Positions 1 through 14,300 of a stretch of DNA of 64,000 bases are shown here, piece by piece. Origin of the DNA: Phallusia mammillata (Eukaryota > Chordata > Ascidiacea > Phlebobranchia > Ascidiidae); the NCBI GenBank assembly GCA_003260075.1, contig QLIY01000088.1, positions 186,001 through 250,000 of the forward strand, written 5' to 3'. The notes below the pieces were generated by a model. That model was not told where the DNA came from. It saw nothing but the letters and a program-made list of their open reading frames with translations, and made no database searches. Every line of letters starts with the position of its first letter. Position 1 is the first letter of the stretch. A program made the position numbers and the translations under genes.

Positions 1-1522
1 GGGATCGCAAACAAACCAGATGTAACGGGACGTTCATAGCCGACGCATGCCCAAGAACCGATTTACGAGCAGCACAATACATTGTCAACAAAACCCATTT
101 GACTTACCACCTGCGAAATCTCTTAAATCAACCCCCTGCCGAGTTGGAGACAAAATTGCGTAGAATGGATGCTTTGTCGAAACTTGACTTTGCTTCGATT
201 TTATTACGTTTTGACACAATAAAATCCAATACATTGGTGTTTGGCGATTCCAAGAATATTTATTCAAAATTTAAAAGATGGAAAGTCAAATAGATTTTTT
301 CATGAAAGTTTATCGTTTTTCACCATTACCTCGGTACTAAATAATATATTTGTAAACATCGTTTTTCAACAAAAACGAACATACAGTTTCGTGCATGGTC
401 AACACCAATTTTCAAAAAGACCAATGTACCTATACAGTTACACATATAAAATAGTTCAATACCTATGATCACGAAATTTAAAAAAAAAATGTTTCATGTC
501 TTTTCGGTAAACATGGCTCATCTGCAAGCGCATGTCGTGGTCGCCATGCGACAAGCAGCAAAATCATCTTTTCTACGCTCTGTCATCAGTCGCAGCTTCC
601 ACTTGCATTCAGGCGCCATTTGGCAACGCCGGCGCCTTCCCTACGCATTCCTGGCGCTCTTCTGCCAGTCACATGAGAGCGCCGGCAAGTACGTACGGCG
701 TCGTCGGGTCGAAGTTAAACACCAGAGTTTGTCCCCCTTTCGCCGCCGAAAGCCAATAAACAGTCATTAGGCGGCGGTCTTGGTGCCAAGGACCGACCCA
801 ATCTTGGGCGTTGAAAGCTCCCATTGGAAGATTTGACTGCAAACGCGTCAATGCCGTGTATCAATAAACGATGTGGCTTAACGAGTAAATACAAATTAAA
901 TTGTTTACGTGCTTTCGGAGCATGGTGATGACGGGGCACGTCACAATTGACTTGCGAATCACACGTAAACTTTATACAGCATGTAATGAGTTTTCCTAAG
1001 TTTCAACTGCTTGTCAATTATGTCCATTCATAGACAATAGCGCTGCCACGTAGCAATGCGCCTCTCCGTCAACAAAACGCCACTGACGTTTGAGCATAAT
1101 TCCATTGCATGCACGAGCGTCTTTCGCATTGGACAAACAACGCAATAGAAACCACAAGGCATCGGCGCGGAAAGACGGATTTAAAATTACGGGTTCCTGC
1201 ACTTTTTGCCCGATCCCGATTTCCGGGAAAGGAAAAAGATACCTGGACGAGCTTGGGCGATGACGTCATCGTTTGATCGAAAGCGACGAGGGAATTAGTT
1301 TCGGCACAGTGACGTATCCGTGGCAGGGGAATTGAGAGGATGTAACAATATCCTAACCAGCACAGTATATGTTGACGATTACTCACTGAATGCGGCTGTG
1401 GGAATTTGCCTTGACGCACAAATGAGAAATATCTTAGTAGTTTTTCGCACCCACAATTATCACCATATCCTCGTTAATCTAACGGGGTAATACCATATTT
1501 GGTTGTTTGAGGCCTATAGGTT
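1..1522. other. Intergenic, no gene recognised
   Basis: Short open frames occur here but none has splice-flanked or family-like coding sequence. The 520-1330 part is GC-richer than its surroundings and holds a TGACGTCA (CRE-type) palindrome near 1260. I see no repeat with clear termini. Confidence 0.5.
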
Positions 1523-1735
1523 AAAACGTTCGTTTGCAAATCAAATTGAAAATTGACAAAACCACATTTTTAAGCAATAAACAAAAAAATCACCGTAATA
1601 CAGTGACACTAATGTTTACCAATCCCCCCCCCCAAAACGTTCGTTTGCAAATCAAATTGAAAATTGACAAAACCACATTTTAAAGCAATAAACAAAAAAT
1701 TCACCGTAATACAGTGACACTAATGTTTACCAAAA
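1523..1735. repeat. Direct duplication of about 100 bp around a C10 run (probable hidden gap)
   Basis: Positions 1523-1622 and 1634-1733 are near-identical copies that differ only in homopolymer lengths, separated by exactly ten C at 1624-1633. The arrangement matches unmerged contig ends around a placeholder gap. A true tandem duplication is the alternative but would not explain the same ten-base spacer recurring across the window. Confidence 0.75.
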
Positions 1736-2217
1736 AATAAATTGCTCGACCAAATCTTTTGGTAAATAATTTTAACCACTGCTAATACTAGAATGATTTC
1801 CATTGGCGATTTTCTTAAAAACCTAATTCTTAAGCACAAGTATATTTTGGTCGAATTACAGATCGACACCAGTGGGAATAGGACAAATAATGGCGGCTTC
1901 GAGCAAAAAAATGAATCTGCCGTAACTTGATTATAACTATTAACGCACCAATTACAGAAATAACTTCATGTTTGGCCATGACCGTGAAGGGAATTTTGTC
2001 ATAAAACCTAAAACGAATTCAAAAAGGCCTTAAAATACATATTAACTATATTAGTGATTTAGACTTTAGTCGACGTACAAACAAATAATATTTTATCTTT
2101 TAGAAGCTTCCTACAACCAGGGCTTGTCAGCCAAACCTACCCAGAAAAGGGAGGGAATATATCAAGTACATCAAAGCAAAGAGTGAGAAAAAATACAAGA
2201 TGAGATATTGTGGTTCT

Positions 2218-2355
2218 TGCACTGACACAACCAAGTAAGTGATTCAGAAGTAAACTATGACCACATACGTTAAACTATGACCACATACCCCCCCCCCTGC
2301 ACTGACACAACCAAGTAAGTGATTCAGAAGTAAACTATGACCACAGTACGTTAAG
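2218..2355. repeat. Direct duplication of about 58 bp around a C10 run (probable hidden gap)
   Basis: A segment starting TGCACTGACACAACCAAG occurs at 2218 and again at 2298, with ten C at 2288-2297 between. Within the first copy the motif AAACTATGACCACATAC is also repeated. Same structure as the other ten-base homopolymer junctions. Confidence 0.7.
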
Positions 2356-2714
2356 GCGCCCGTATATAGATGTGAAACTGTAGATGTTTAAACGTGATTC
2401 AATGTACAACAATTTAATTAGGTGTCGAAAATACCAATACAATTAAAAAAAACAGTAGCTTTACCAAAATTCTGTAGAAAATCTCTTATCTTTGTCATGT
2501 ATTTTATTTATAGTGTGTTTCCCCCAAATCAAATGCTATATTTTCGGCGCTTTTGTTTCAATTAGGTTGCGTTACAGGTCGAAAATGAAATGTCATAAAC
2601 AGAAAAACAATGATTTCATTAAACATCTGAAGAAATCGTTGTTTTTCTCAAATGAACGCCTATGTTTCCCGCTATTTAAGTTTCATGTATCATATACAAA
2701 AAAAAAAGATTTTT

Positions 2715-2795
2715 TTTCTTTTGTGCTTCGTATTTATATGATTAAACACGTGCCTACACGTGCCTACGCTTTGAGTGAGTGCTAAGGCCAAATTG
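2715..2795 (+). repeat. Dispersed repeat, copy 1
   Basis: About 80 bp resembling 4625-4700: both contain a pyrimidine-rich lead, then GTGCTTxGTATTTAT, a TGATTxAACAC step, GTGCCTACG or CTGCCTACG, and AGTGAGTGCTA. No terminal inverted repeats were seen and the class is unknown. The CGTGCCTACA unit is doubled in this copy. Confidence 0.45.
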
Positions 2796-2799
2796 TCAC

Positions 2800-4620
2800 C
2801 AAAAATATTTTTTATAGATGCTGCACGCCACTTAAGAGCAAGACCAAAAAGATCTGGTTCGCTCGCGCAGATGGAACACGGTTCTCTAAGAAGATGATGT
2901 TCATAAGAAAATGTCACTGCCACCGGGACTGTCCGACCGACCTGGTTCCGGTGATCCCGCTTCAAGAAGACACGATCCGGCCGCCGAGTCAGTGACGCCC
3001 CGGTGACAAGCGAACCGAATGTACCGAGCGGTCTCGGCCGGACCTGGGTCAGATACGGTTGACTGCGCCGCTGACATCCGGCCAATAATGACGACGCTGC
3101 AAAGGCCGAGCGCAAAACTCATTGACAAATGCACTTGTTACGTTACAAACACTGCGCACGCGAACAAATTTCAGTGGACCTCGGCGGACTTTATCCAATT
3201 TGTTATGTCTTGTTTTCGTGTCTTTCCAAATTTATTTTTTTGCTTTTTGGGCGATAGTAGTGGCTAATGTAAGGATCCGGGGCAATCTTTTACGTTAATT
3301 CGTCTGTTTAATTGCTTTAAACAATTTCAAAAAAATTCTGCAAAGCCTGCCAATAATTACTGTAAACTCAGGCAAATTACCATAGTGGATAGGATTGGAT
3401 TGGCTTCGTATTTGACTGACACTGCTCACAATATAGTGCGAAGTGACAAATAGTGACAGGGCTTATAACCGAGCTTTAAAAGTTTAAACAGCGAATGCCA
3501 AGTTTCTTCCCTAGATGCCCCAGTAATGAAGATAACATTTCGGTCGTGTACGACCAAATATACATCACACGGTAAAAATACAACCGAAAATCCATCAACG
3601 AATTCCAAACGTTTGATCCACGCAATAAAAGATAAAGCCACTGAGTCAGCTGAATGTCAGACATACAAACTCAAGCTAATGACCTTTACTTCAAGAAAAC
3701 AAGTGATATGTCGTCTAATCGGCAGTTGACATCGCCAAGCCTCAACACACCCCGAACCCTAATCTTACCCTTGTACGTTATCAGGTGGGCTGAGTTCGTT
3801 CACACGCTACAAACAGCGCAACAGTATTTGACAACCCCTTGCTCAAAACGCGACCATCAGAAAACTGAAGACATGAGCCTAAAGTAATTTGTTACATTTC
3901 AAACTTACAGGTACCCGGAGGGAGCCCCCGAAGACCGTTGCCATTTACCCAACGCGTCTGTTATCACCCGCTGGGGCACAAGCGCAAATTGCTTCACTGG
4001 GTTACTGTTGGTCTTGCTTGGGGCACGCACGTTGGTCCTATTTTGTCAACGGTAATTTAAATCCGCAAAATGGGTCCTGACTCAAGGAGTGAGCCTTGCA
4101 CGCGAGCAAGTAACTTTCGACATACATTAGACATGCTTTCTTCGGCTACGAGGACACAGAAAAACAAAGCTCCGACGCTCTTCGACCACAATGCATTTCT
4201 TCCACAATTGTAACCGACGCGTTAATTCATTTTGTCAACGTTACCGGCGCCTATTTTACAAACGTTTTGACCACAACTGCTCAAATTTTGTGGAGAAATA
4301 GACTACAGAAACAACTTACCACTGAGCAATCTTATACGAATGTACAAATGATTTGACTCATGAAACAACTTTTACTTTGTGGTTTACCTGTTTTCACCAA
4401 CTGATTATCATTCCGTTTATCAACCAAACTTTAAATAAAGGAATTACCAACAAGTTTCTGGTTATTTTAGAAATAATATTTATCGCCTTCTATCATTTTT
4501 GTTGTAGACCATTTGGCTCCCTTCTGTTGGTATAATGTGCACCTTACTGTTCCTATTATTGTTGTTATTCTTTCTGTTTCTTGTATTTTCTCCTGTTTTG
4601 GATACAATCTTATTGTACAT
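2800..4620. other. Intergenic, no gene recognised
   Basis: Contains a GC-richer patch at 2860-3200. The open frames there on both strands overlap one another and show no family motif. Nothing else can be assigned. Confidence 0.45.
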
Positions 4621-4624
4621 ATTC

Positions 4625-4700
4625 TTTTTCTTATGTGCTTGGTATTTATTTGATTGAACACCTGCCTACGTTTTAAGTGAGTGCTATTGTTGAAATGGTA
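4625..4700 (+). repeat. Dispersed repeat, copy 2
   Basis: Diverged partner of the 2715-2795 sequence, in the same orientation and ending in the shared AGTGAGTGCTA motif. Confidence 0.4.
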
Positions 4701-4889
4701 ATCTCGTTATTGTCTTTTGCCCCAAGTTGTCAATAAAACTTTGTCTACAAATTTTATCTTGTGAAAAAGTTTCCACGCACAAGGGCAAGAAGTTGGAACT
4801 AAAATGGTAGTTTTAATACAAGCGCTTTAAATGAGGGTATGGCTTAACGTAGGATCCGTACAACTAGTTTTAATACGGCTAACCAAAAT

Positions 4890-4980
4890 GCCAGTATATA
4901 AGCTATTGCTCCAGGCATAGTATCAAGTGTTTAAAGAGCTCTTCTGGCAAATGTGATTTTATTCCGACGTTTCGACGAAC
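4890..4980 (+). repeat. MITE-like dispersed repeat, copy with AGCTATTGCT core
   Basis: Shares TATAAGCTATTGCT, the GGCATA-ATATCAAG step and AGAGCTCTTCT with the reverse complement of 37975-38055. Related AGAGCAATAC or AGCAATAGCTTAT ends occur near 34313 and 56716-56810. It looks like one short non-autonomous family, heavily decayed. Confidence 0.5.
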
Positions 4981-7340
4981 TTAAATTACATTTGTATTCT
5001 AGTTTTGACAAACTTTGAAAACATTTGTATTTTAATGCAAAGGGTATATTTGCTGCTGCCAAGCATAAATGTACACACCACTTTTTGAGATTTTATAATT
5101 CTTTGCATTTAGTAAAGGATAAAATAAAAGTATTTGCCAAAATTAGTGCCACACCATTTCAATTCTCGGTCAATACATTGGATGGTATTACTTAACCCCT
5201 TAACATAGCTGTGGGTTTTCACCACAATAGGAAGGCTAAGAATCATAAGAGGTTTTTGTAAAATTTGGAATAGGGCCACAACCGAAGTGACGGATAGAGC
5301 ACAGTCTCCCATCATTTCTCAACCATTGCTATTTCAACGCGTCTATTCAGAAACAAATTTAAAACAAATAAACTTCCGTCGGCCCCTTTACGGGTGAACG
5401 AAGTAGCCGAAATTTTGACTCCGAATAACCTTTGAATTTGATACAGAGGCATATGTACAGCTAGATTCGCTCAAGGTTTTCCGTGAAAGACAGGCGATCG
5501 AAGAAAGCACGTACCGACAATGCAAGGACTGCAGGTGGTCCACAAAAACCGGAAACATTTCAGTGAATATTCTCCTCATCTGAAAAGTCCCTTAGATTCG
5601 ATTTGAGTTCATACACGAAGTTTCAGATTCGCTTGGAAAGCAGTCAAAGGGCCTGTCAATAACAGACAGAGACTACAGGTGGTCCACAAGCGCAGTAAAA
5701 GCGCATGTGTGTTATGTTACGGGCTGACGAACATATCCCCTCGTGATGGGTGTCCAACGCAACGTAGTCGCAGTTTCTCGAAAGGCGCGTGTGTCATACG
5801 GTTGTAGAGGATGCCACACACAGAGCTTCTAAGCTGTCAAGAATCTATGCAACTTGATGGACTAAGGAATCCTGACTTTTTGGAACTGGAAGATTGGTTT
5901 TAAAATTTGTAACTCAGCTACTAGGAAAGAACAGAAACGCTCTACCCCCTTTTAAACTCATACAATAGGTTTAAAGCGGTGCGGTATCAGCAAGTATAAA
6001 ACCCTGATGAACCAAACCATAGCGTAAAATCAAGCATATCAAAATATTTGTGACTTTTAAAATAAATGCGATTGCAACGTCGTTGTAACGTTGCACATTT
6101 TTTAATACAATATATTTTTTTAAATAGCAAATTGCATTTCTTCAAAAGAGGTTTGTTTTGTGTCTTGCGACGCCTTTGCAATGAGAAAATTTACGTGGGA
6201 TCATTACTACGCGACGCTCCATTTCGGAACCCATGGTTCAAATTGTTTCATTTTTTAGTCCAAACCACACCTTGTCATCAGCAGAGTAAGCCTTAAAATA
6301 CACAAGTGACGGACACTCGGCAACAGCCCAGCACGTAAACTTGTCTGGTTGCTTTTTGGCATGCGACTTTATGAGCAAGTGCATTACAGAAGGTGGATGT
6401 CTGTCGTCGGGCATGGGGTGTAATAGGGGTGCAGTGAATTTTTCAACTTATCGATAATATCTGCACCACAAGCCCCATGGGTGGTAAGGGTGGGGGGTAT
6501 TTTAGTTTCGCACCCAAATGCCCCCATGAAAGTAGAAACAAAAAAGGTATGATGTCAAAAACGACCGTCACAATTTGGTGTTTTTAGGGCATATTGTAGC
6601 CTATAACTGTGTTTTGCAACAAATTTTGCCAGCAGAGGCTGTAAACAGTCGATGACATGGCCAATATTGATCTAATCTACGTTTAAATGTTGAATTTTCA
6701 AACTGAATCAATTTAGTCAATTTGAACCCTTTGCAACGGTTGCACTAACTAACTTCCCTCGGGAATATTGGCAAATGCATCTACGTGTTAAGCCAATCGT
6801 TCTGAACAAGCAAATCTGAACTCGTCGTCTAGGCATCAACAAAAGAACAATAGTGCCCTAAGACATCGCAAATCATCAGGACGAGACAGTAAAATAAATA
6901 TGAATTCCTGTCGCAGTGAGGGCACTTGATAGAAGTGGACGAGTTGAGTGGTTGATATAAGACAAGTTCGTATATTTTACGTGCTTCGAGAAGATTCTTG
7001 AAACAAACACAAACCCGTGGTGCTTTCACGGATCGACAGGCAAGATAAACAATGGCTCTGTTTTCGGTAATCGGCGCAGCATAATAGACAAATGATTGAC
7101 AGGTCAAATTTCGGAAAATATGCTATTATTGTTGAGTGCACCTTGGCGCAGCAGAAATCGACAAATTAACCGGGAAAATTGAAGAAAAATACTTAGTTCA
7201 CGAAGAAAGTACCTCAAAATACATTAATGCATGTTTAAATATACAAACTCTGCAAGTATTAGGGCCGGGTTCGAGATTAGATTTTTTTAACAAACGAGTT
7301 TTTTACATTCTCTGTCCGTAGTTTATACAAAAAAATACCT
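4981..7340. other. Intergenic, no gene recognised
   Basis: No splice-flanked coding block. The motif CAGGTGGTCCACAA occurs near 5530 and again near 5676, each preceded about 70-80 bp upstream by AGATTCGCT, suggesting an old tandem unit of about 146 bp. Short open frames are not supported. Confidence 0.4.
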
Positions 7341-7344
7341 AGTT

Positions 7345-7570
7345 AAGTATAGTAGCTTGCTGGACTTAACACAATGCCCAACAACTATGCCCTGTAATTT
7401 TATGTTTAAGCTGTTGTCCAATGTGTATGTCCTCTTTACTATACGCCTGTTATTCAAACTTTCAGGCGTAAACAGGCTCCTCAAAAGTGATTTGGGTTCG
7501 GGCATTGCTATTGGCTTACACTTTCGGGTTCTGGCTAGAATTTCGGACCAGTTCATAACTTTACCCAAAC
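7345..7570 (+). repeat. Dispersed repeat with GGGTTCGGG motifs, copy A
   Basis: Resembles 21655-22110 and, in reverse, 38690-38940. Shared landmarks in order are TTGCTGGAC, CCAATGxxxxTGTC, AAACTTTCxGG, CTCCTCAAAA or its relative, then TTCGGGTTC. Class unknown; copies are strongly diverged. Confidence 0.5.
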
Positions 7571-8279
7571 TACAAGTCGGAAACCAAAACTTGTGGTTAA
7601 TTACAAAATAACATTCTATGAAATTTTTAAAACCAAGTAGAACTGTGGTTAACTATATTGTACATGCATGACTGTTGAAAGCTAACACTAACAGTGCATA
7701 AATTACTGTGGGAAACCGTTACAGGTATGTAGCTGAAATAATTACGACCACATGTTTTCATGGGTATGATGTGGTAACTTACAACGTTCACGAATTGCAG
7801 AATTTGCTATAATTATGCACAAGCATATTTCAAGCATACCCAAATATGTTCCCATGGCACAAAAACAAATTACGATCTGCCCAAATTCCCCAGAAAGCAA
7901 CAACAAAGGAGCGGATACGCAATCTCGAGTTCCGGGTTTTTAATCCCAGGCATCCAAACCGGATATCCGAAAAACCAGATGACGCAAGGCAGTTAAGGGG
8001 CCACAGGTTAACGGCCAAGAAAGAGGTTTCTTCTTAAGTTTCAACCAACACTTGGTGTAGCGTTGCCAAAATTAGCCGAGTGCCGAGAATAGACCGTGCA
8101 GTTAACGACGACATTCAATCCAACTGGAATGCCTTCCGTTAATCGCGTTTCCCGTGCAACAGGTGGGAGGCTTTTGAACCGGATCACCGCAATACCGCAA
8201 TACTACCGCTGGCGCGGACTTTGGACAAATGTTTTCGCGAGCGATCGCATTTTTATCCAGTACACATAATAGTGAAGTT
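7571..8279. other. Intergenic, no gene recognised
   Basis: Nothing assignable. Overlapping open frames on both strands at 7830-8037 mirror each other and show no family motif. Confidence 0.4.
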
Positions 8280-8345
8280 CAGGGGTCGGCAACCTATTTT
8301 GCATTGCGGACCGTTTTGAAACTTAAATTTTTATTGCGGGCCGGT
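8280..8345 (+). mobile_element. hAT-type terminus (one end only)
   Basis: CAGGGGTCGGCAACCT followed by a GCGGACCG / GCGGGCCG-rich stretch is the usual start of short hAT elements. I did not find the matching AGGTTGCC...CCCTG end or an 8-bp target duplication, so only one end is reported. Confidence 0.5.
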
Positions 8346-11300
8346 GTTCAACAAACAGAAAATGTTAAATTGTTACAGCTCATACAAGTTACATATTTGA
8401 CAGCACAGTCGTGTGCATGGACTGCGACAAAAATGCTTTGAAGCATTTTGTTTAAAAAGTAAGAATATGATGTAACTAATTATGTGCCAATCAGTAAACG
8501 GGAAAAATGTTAGAGAAATGTCAGCCAATGAGTAAACGGGAAGAGGTATTAAACTTAAAAGACTGAAAAATTGTTGTCATTTTTTCAAACATCCATAAGA
8601 AATTTAAACCCGGAAAGCTTTGTTCAAGAAAAGTACCCGTTTAGGAGAAAAATCATATGATCGTGCAAAGAATGAGAAATTACGACCAAAATGTGGCAAA
8701 GTTCGTTTACAAAATTCTAAATCCAGACTCCCGCAAGATCCACAACTCTTCTATTTATTGGACGCATTTGTTTTGTCAATAACTTGAAAACAACACTAAG
8801 ACCTAAAGACGTTTGTGCAATCGAGCCGTAAAATGGTCATTTAAGTAATGTCATAAAGATTAAATGACGAAGATTACTACATGAGCTATGTACCCATGAT
8901 TTAGTTAAGATATGTGTCGTATTTAGATTTTTTGTACAACAGTGAATCATGTTTCACACGATATTTAAATCCAGAAAAAGACCGCGCAAGTCGTTTTTAG
9001 AAACCCTTGTGGAAATTGATAGGTTGCTTTTAAATGCGTACGTTGTTTCAAAATATACAATTTATCCACTTAAAATCACATTGTGTTGACTTCAAAGAAA
9101 GGTTTGAGTTTCGTAGACTGGCAGTACAAAATTAAGTAAAAATAATATATATTTAGCTCTATTTGTCGCCCTTCAAACACAACTCGTAACAACTTTACCG
9201 GCAATTTGTCAACGCAGAGAACTGCAATTCAATCCACCATGGCACTTTGTGGGGATTTCATCTGTCATAGAAATGTCAAAAAGACACCGATTTTTTTGTC
9301 TTTTTGGTCTGAAAGATTTTGCAAAACAGGCTAAGTAACCGACACGGGAACAAAGAGACTTACAACTTTGCAACGGCAATTGTTTGGTAAATGCACTAAA
9401 CGCATTGGATATACTAACAGAGAGAAACAGTCCTGAGTAACCAAGCCGTGTCGATGTCTCGGCTCTATTTGCATGTTCAATAAGGGCGACTGCTTTTGTG
9501 TTTCGCCCGTTGAAATGGAAAACATCTGCACGAAGCACTTGCAGTGATTGAGGTTAACCCCAAATAGGTATACGTTCTAGGCCTAAAATAGAAGCCGTGT
9601 AAAAAGGGAGACGATTATGGGGGACCTTTTTTGCATTTTTCTTTTTTACATAAATCTCTAGTGTTTGCACATTTTCTTATAAAAACAGCTTGTTATACAG
9701 CATGTTTAAACTTTGAACCAGAATCTTCCAGCTCATAGCTTGGTGGTTGAATACTACAATGAACCTTTTGCTTATTGATTCATCCTTATCAATTCAACAT
9801 AAATATATTTGGCCTATATGGCATCTTCAGTATCATATTGCGCAGCGGTTGTTTCGATACCACACCTCACACCCCCTGGAATCGCCTAAGTCAACATTTA
9901 TTTCCATCTATCACCAAAACAGAACATTGACCGCCTTGTCCACATTATCGCCCAAGCGCTTATTGTTTTTGGGTCTCACAAATTTGTGGGTGTGTGACCC
10001 TGAACAAACACCCCCTATTTGTGTCGTTTGCCACCACACTTGTATGACCTGGCGAGAAGCGGCAAGCCCCGGAAAAAGTCTCGGGCAAAGATGCTATCGC
10101 GCCTCGCTTCACGGCCTTCAACTGCCGCTGTTTTTCGAAATGCCGTCGAAATGCTTCCCCGCATTGCTAGTGAAACTTCAACACAACAAAATTGACCCTT
10201 TATCTTCAAAAAGGCAGAAATAGGCAAATATGGAAATGTGTAAAATTTTTAGTGCTGTAAACAGTGTTACATGCGCTTGGGAAAATGAATAAAAAAAACT
10301 TTTCCTACCTTGTTAAAAACTTTTCCAAAAAAGCTAGATCATTTTTACCCAAATTCTAGCTCACTGAAAAAAACTTGTAAATCATAAGCTATGTATAGGA
10401 GTTGGTCTATTTAGTTGCATCACTCTAACCAAAACCCTTATCTAAAAAAACAGTTTCTTGTATTTTTTGGACCATATAAAAGTCCTATATACTGCATAAA
10501 CATTTTTTTATAAATGTAGAAAATAAGACCCCTGAAATGTGAAAACTTTGTCGCGTAAGGTAATATGGAATGTAAAGCCTTGATACAATTTGACAATACA
10601 AAGCTACTCCTTACTATTACCTTATGTAAACTAATTCAGCAAAATGATATTGATTTTGTCGCAATGATATAAGCGGAATATTATTTATTTAGAACTGTTG
10701 TTCAATGTCTAAAATGGGACTGGTTGTACCTATTCCACTACATTCCATGGCCAAACAGGGTCATACAAAGTCGGTTTGAAATTGGGTCGTAAACAACCCT
10801 TTATTTCAAAGCTAAAATTGTCACTAGTCCTGTACGTTTTGCATTTTTGTGTTGCTTAAGCCACGTTTCAACGTATTCCACAGGTAATGCGATGTTTTCA
10901 GGAGTTAATCTTCATGTACATCTTGTTCTGGTGGTGTAACGAATTCAAGATTTATCCGTGGATAAAATAACATTTGTTTAGCGAACAAAACCTAGGTAAT
11001 AATTTCGTTCATTCCAGCTCTAAAAACAAGCCTGATGGGCGGCCAAATTGCAGCAGGCACATGAACACCTGCGTCTTGGCCCCAGCGGTACCAATGACGC
11101 ATATGAAATAGCGATCAATCGACGGGCCAAGACCACTGAGTGTGACAAATTCGCGACTCCGGGCAAGTATTAGATATCCCCCGGATCGAAGCCATGTTGA
11201 CACGGGCACTGTGTTTTGCTTTCGCGCTGCCCAGGAATGTGTCAATCACGTAGTCTTGCCTTGTGCGGAACGTGCGCGCATCTGGCAAATCGCCACATTT

Positions 11301-14300
11301 GTTTGCCTAAATCGACCAGGGAGCAAAGATACGCTATTACCCTGCGTTGTCCGCTAATGTTTCCATATCATGTGTTGCAAAAGTGCATGGGGTCATGTGA
11401 TACGTCCTGCCAGTTGACGTAATAGTTCGTTTCACAGGTGGACATAAAGTAGGACGCAAGCTGCAAGTTTTTTATGCAAGAGACTTTAAGTGTATCATGT
11501 TGTTGCGGCCTAACTGAAACGACCCTATATATAGGTAACATACATCTGTTAAAACAAAAAGCTGAATCACAGACAAAGTTTCATGCCAGAAATAGTGCAA
11601 AATTACTACTAAGTTATATTAAAAACATGTTGCAAAGAGCTCAACAAAAGGTATTTTACCTTTTTCACACAAATTATATTAACCTATACAGCTTAAAAGA
11701 TCAGAAGTAAACTCTCGTTTCATAAAGATAGCTACTGTTCAATCAAAATGGCGCCACGCCTAAATATATTTAATCTGTCCCTGGCCGTAACTTATAACAA
11801 GGAGTAGGCGACGCTTGTGCGCTACCACGCGGTAATAACCGTCTACCTGAGCCGCAGCCCAGAAGCAAGTGCAAACACGGGGCCATCAGACAACAATACC
11901 TCGCTCTATGTATGAGCGATGGGCGGCAATACACGAACAATACAAGTCATTGTAATTAAACAGTTTGATTTGCCCTGCGGTGGGCGACCCACGCACAACG
12001 CCAGTACTGAGATTGTATCCTTTGTTGCGATAATAAATGAATTAGCCAGTTCCTGTGGTACAATACCCCATTACCTGCGGTCTCGTGGCACGACGAGCAC
12101 ATATTACAGGCATTTAAATGACTTTCTGACGTCACGTGTGCGCCCCCTACCCCCCAGCACAGCGGTCACAAAGGTAGGGAGAGGGCTTTCACCCACACGC
12201 GCGGCAAGGAATCAATGGGGCCGATTGTCTCTTAAAAATCACGGCATTCAGAGCTTCCGCTGTTCGGGCAGAACTATGTGTGCGACTTTTGTTCTAAACT
12301 GGTAATCCGTGCCCGCTGTTTTTATCACTGCTTACCCGCAAAACACCTGTTGCCTGCACGGTGGGCGATAGGGATGGCTGTAGGAACTTGTACAGCACAA
12401 CACAAAGCTCTATAAAGCTGCATAAGGCGGGGTAGGAAGATAAACAAGCATGCCCTTTGGACGTTAGGAATGTGCAATAAACTATTCGGAAACAAAACGT
12501 GGCTGACGTTCGCTATGTTGTGAAACGCTGCTGCACGCGCACAGTGTAATTATGTTCGTCTGACAAGGAACGTCATCAGCCTAAAACAACACAGACAACA
12601 GTGCGGATTGATCCATGCAAAATTGCCCGTCCCTGCGTTTATGGAAAGTCAAGGCCCCGTTGATGTAAAATAAAACAAATGGCCTCGATGCTTCTTATTA
12701 AATGACGAGACCAGCACGTGACCGCGATGTAAACATCAATATTTATACGTTTTTTTATTCAACAAATGTACAGTAAACGAACTTTGTTTCAGGTGGGTTT
12801 TGAAAAACACTGTTGTTCGTCAAAAAATCAACAAAAACGTTATTGATTTAACGGCACCACTTGGCAAATACTGTCCAAAGAATTGATTAATGGGGGTTAA
12901 TCCCAACTGTGACCCACACGCTTACCCAGGCACCCAGGGGTAACATTAGCCTAGAAAGGTTGCTGTGTTGAGGTTCGTTAAAAGTAAACTTCATACAACC
13001 ACATCCGGGTTGAGGTTCATACTTGAAAAGCCATGAAAACGCATATAGGGGCAGATGCAGTTCGCAAATGCACATGCTGGGCATTTGTTATAGTTAGTCA
13101 ACGGCAATTTAGTGTAGAAGCGAAAAGACTTGAGTGTGACGAGGCACTTTGGCCACCTTTGACACAAACAACTCGAATGCGTAAATGCTTACGAAGGGTG
13201 ACGCGTACCAGGCTGATTCAGAACTCATTAAAAGCGAGCGTGTGGCGACCAGAAGCCAACGCATGCACAAACTCATCCCAATACCGCAGTTTCAAGCACA
13301 AACAGGTGGAAAAGCAAGTGCCTGACCCTCGGCCTATTGTGTCCGATGACGCAACTGGCCAACCCCAAGCCTATTCAGGCGCTCCAGTTACAGGCAAATT
13401 CCTCTGGAAAAGCACGTTCTCGAAAATTCAATCTGATTTGTCCCGAATTCATGACGCGCCCCATTGGTGCAAATGCCACCAGACTCAAGGGGATGGGTGT
13501 ACCCGGCGACATGTATCCTTAACATGGAAGGCACCGCGCCAGATTCATGAGCCAAGGGCAAGTATTTATCGCGCAATATTTTCACAACATGCCCTTTCTG
13601 TTTCCGCATGCTCTGGGCCAAACCTATTGAAACCAATGTCATTTCCAAGGCCTCGAGAACACCTATCCCGATTTTAGCGGTCGTTCTGTCGGCTGCATTG
13701 ATTTCTAAAACAACGTGTGACGTAGCATGTATTGTGGGGTATGATTGTAGAGGATACCAGCTATGGAACCGCCTTTCCGTTGCGAGGCGTTACAGCAACA
13801 TACTTTCCCTCCTACTCGGTTTCTGTCTATTTCCTGCCATACAGAAATACTCCATTAAACGCACATAAATCAGTTAAGCAACACTAGAGTCTGGTGTGTT
13901 TATTAGAATTGATGCTGTGGGTTTAGGTTTTTGATAAATTGGCCCCACAAATGGGTGTGTATTTTACTCCGAATTGTGATTAATTATGACTAATGGAAAT
14001 AGACATAAGGGTGGGAATGTTGTCAGGGTTTAAGATACCTCGTGCGTGCTGTTAAGCATGTGAAATGTGTAGCACGTATGATAGAGCTGAGGTTGGTTTG
14101 TTGCTAGCTCTATATTTAGTCTGTGTGATGTATTGCAGCGGGTTTAGTTTGCAACCAGAAATTGAAATTCAAACAAGTCTATCATAGTACTTTAAAGGGC
14201 GCAGCTGGGCCTGTAAAAGTGGGTAGGGTAATACTCAACTCACAGACCTGTTTTTGAAGCATTTTTTTTTAATTTTTCTGTATAAATTTGCACTTTTAGT

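Noticed and set aside
9747-10223. 158-codon open frame, plus strand
   Set aside because: Residue usage is irregular, no motif is recognisable and there is no neighbouring exon.
13033-13677. Longest unassigned open frame (214 codons, plus strand)
   Set aside because: No domain, signal or repeat pattern, no splice context, and the opposite strand is also open over 13388-13648. It fits a chance frame in GC-richer DNA.
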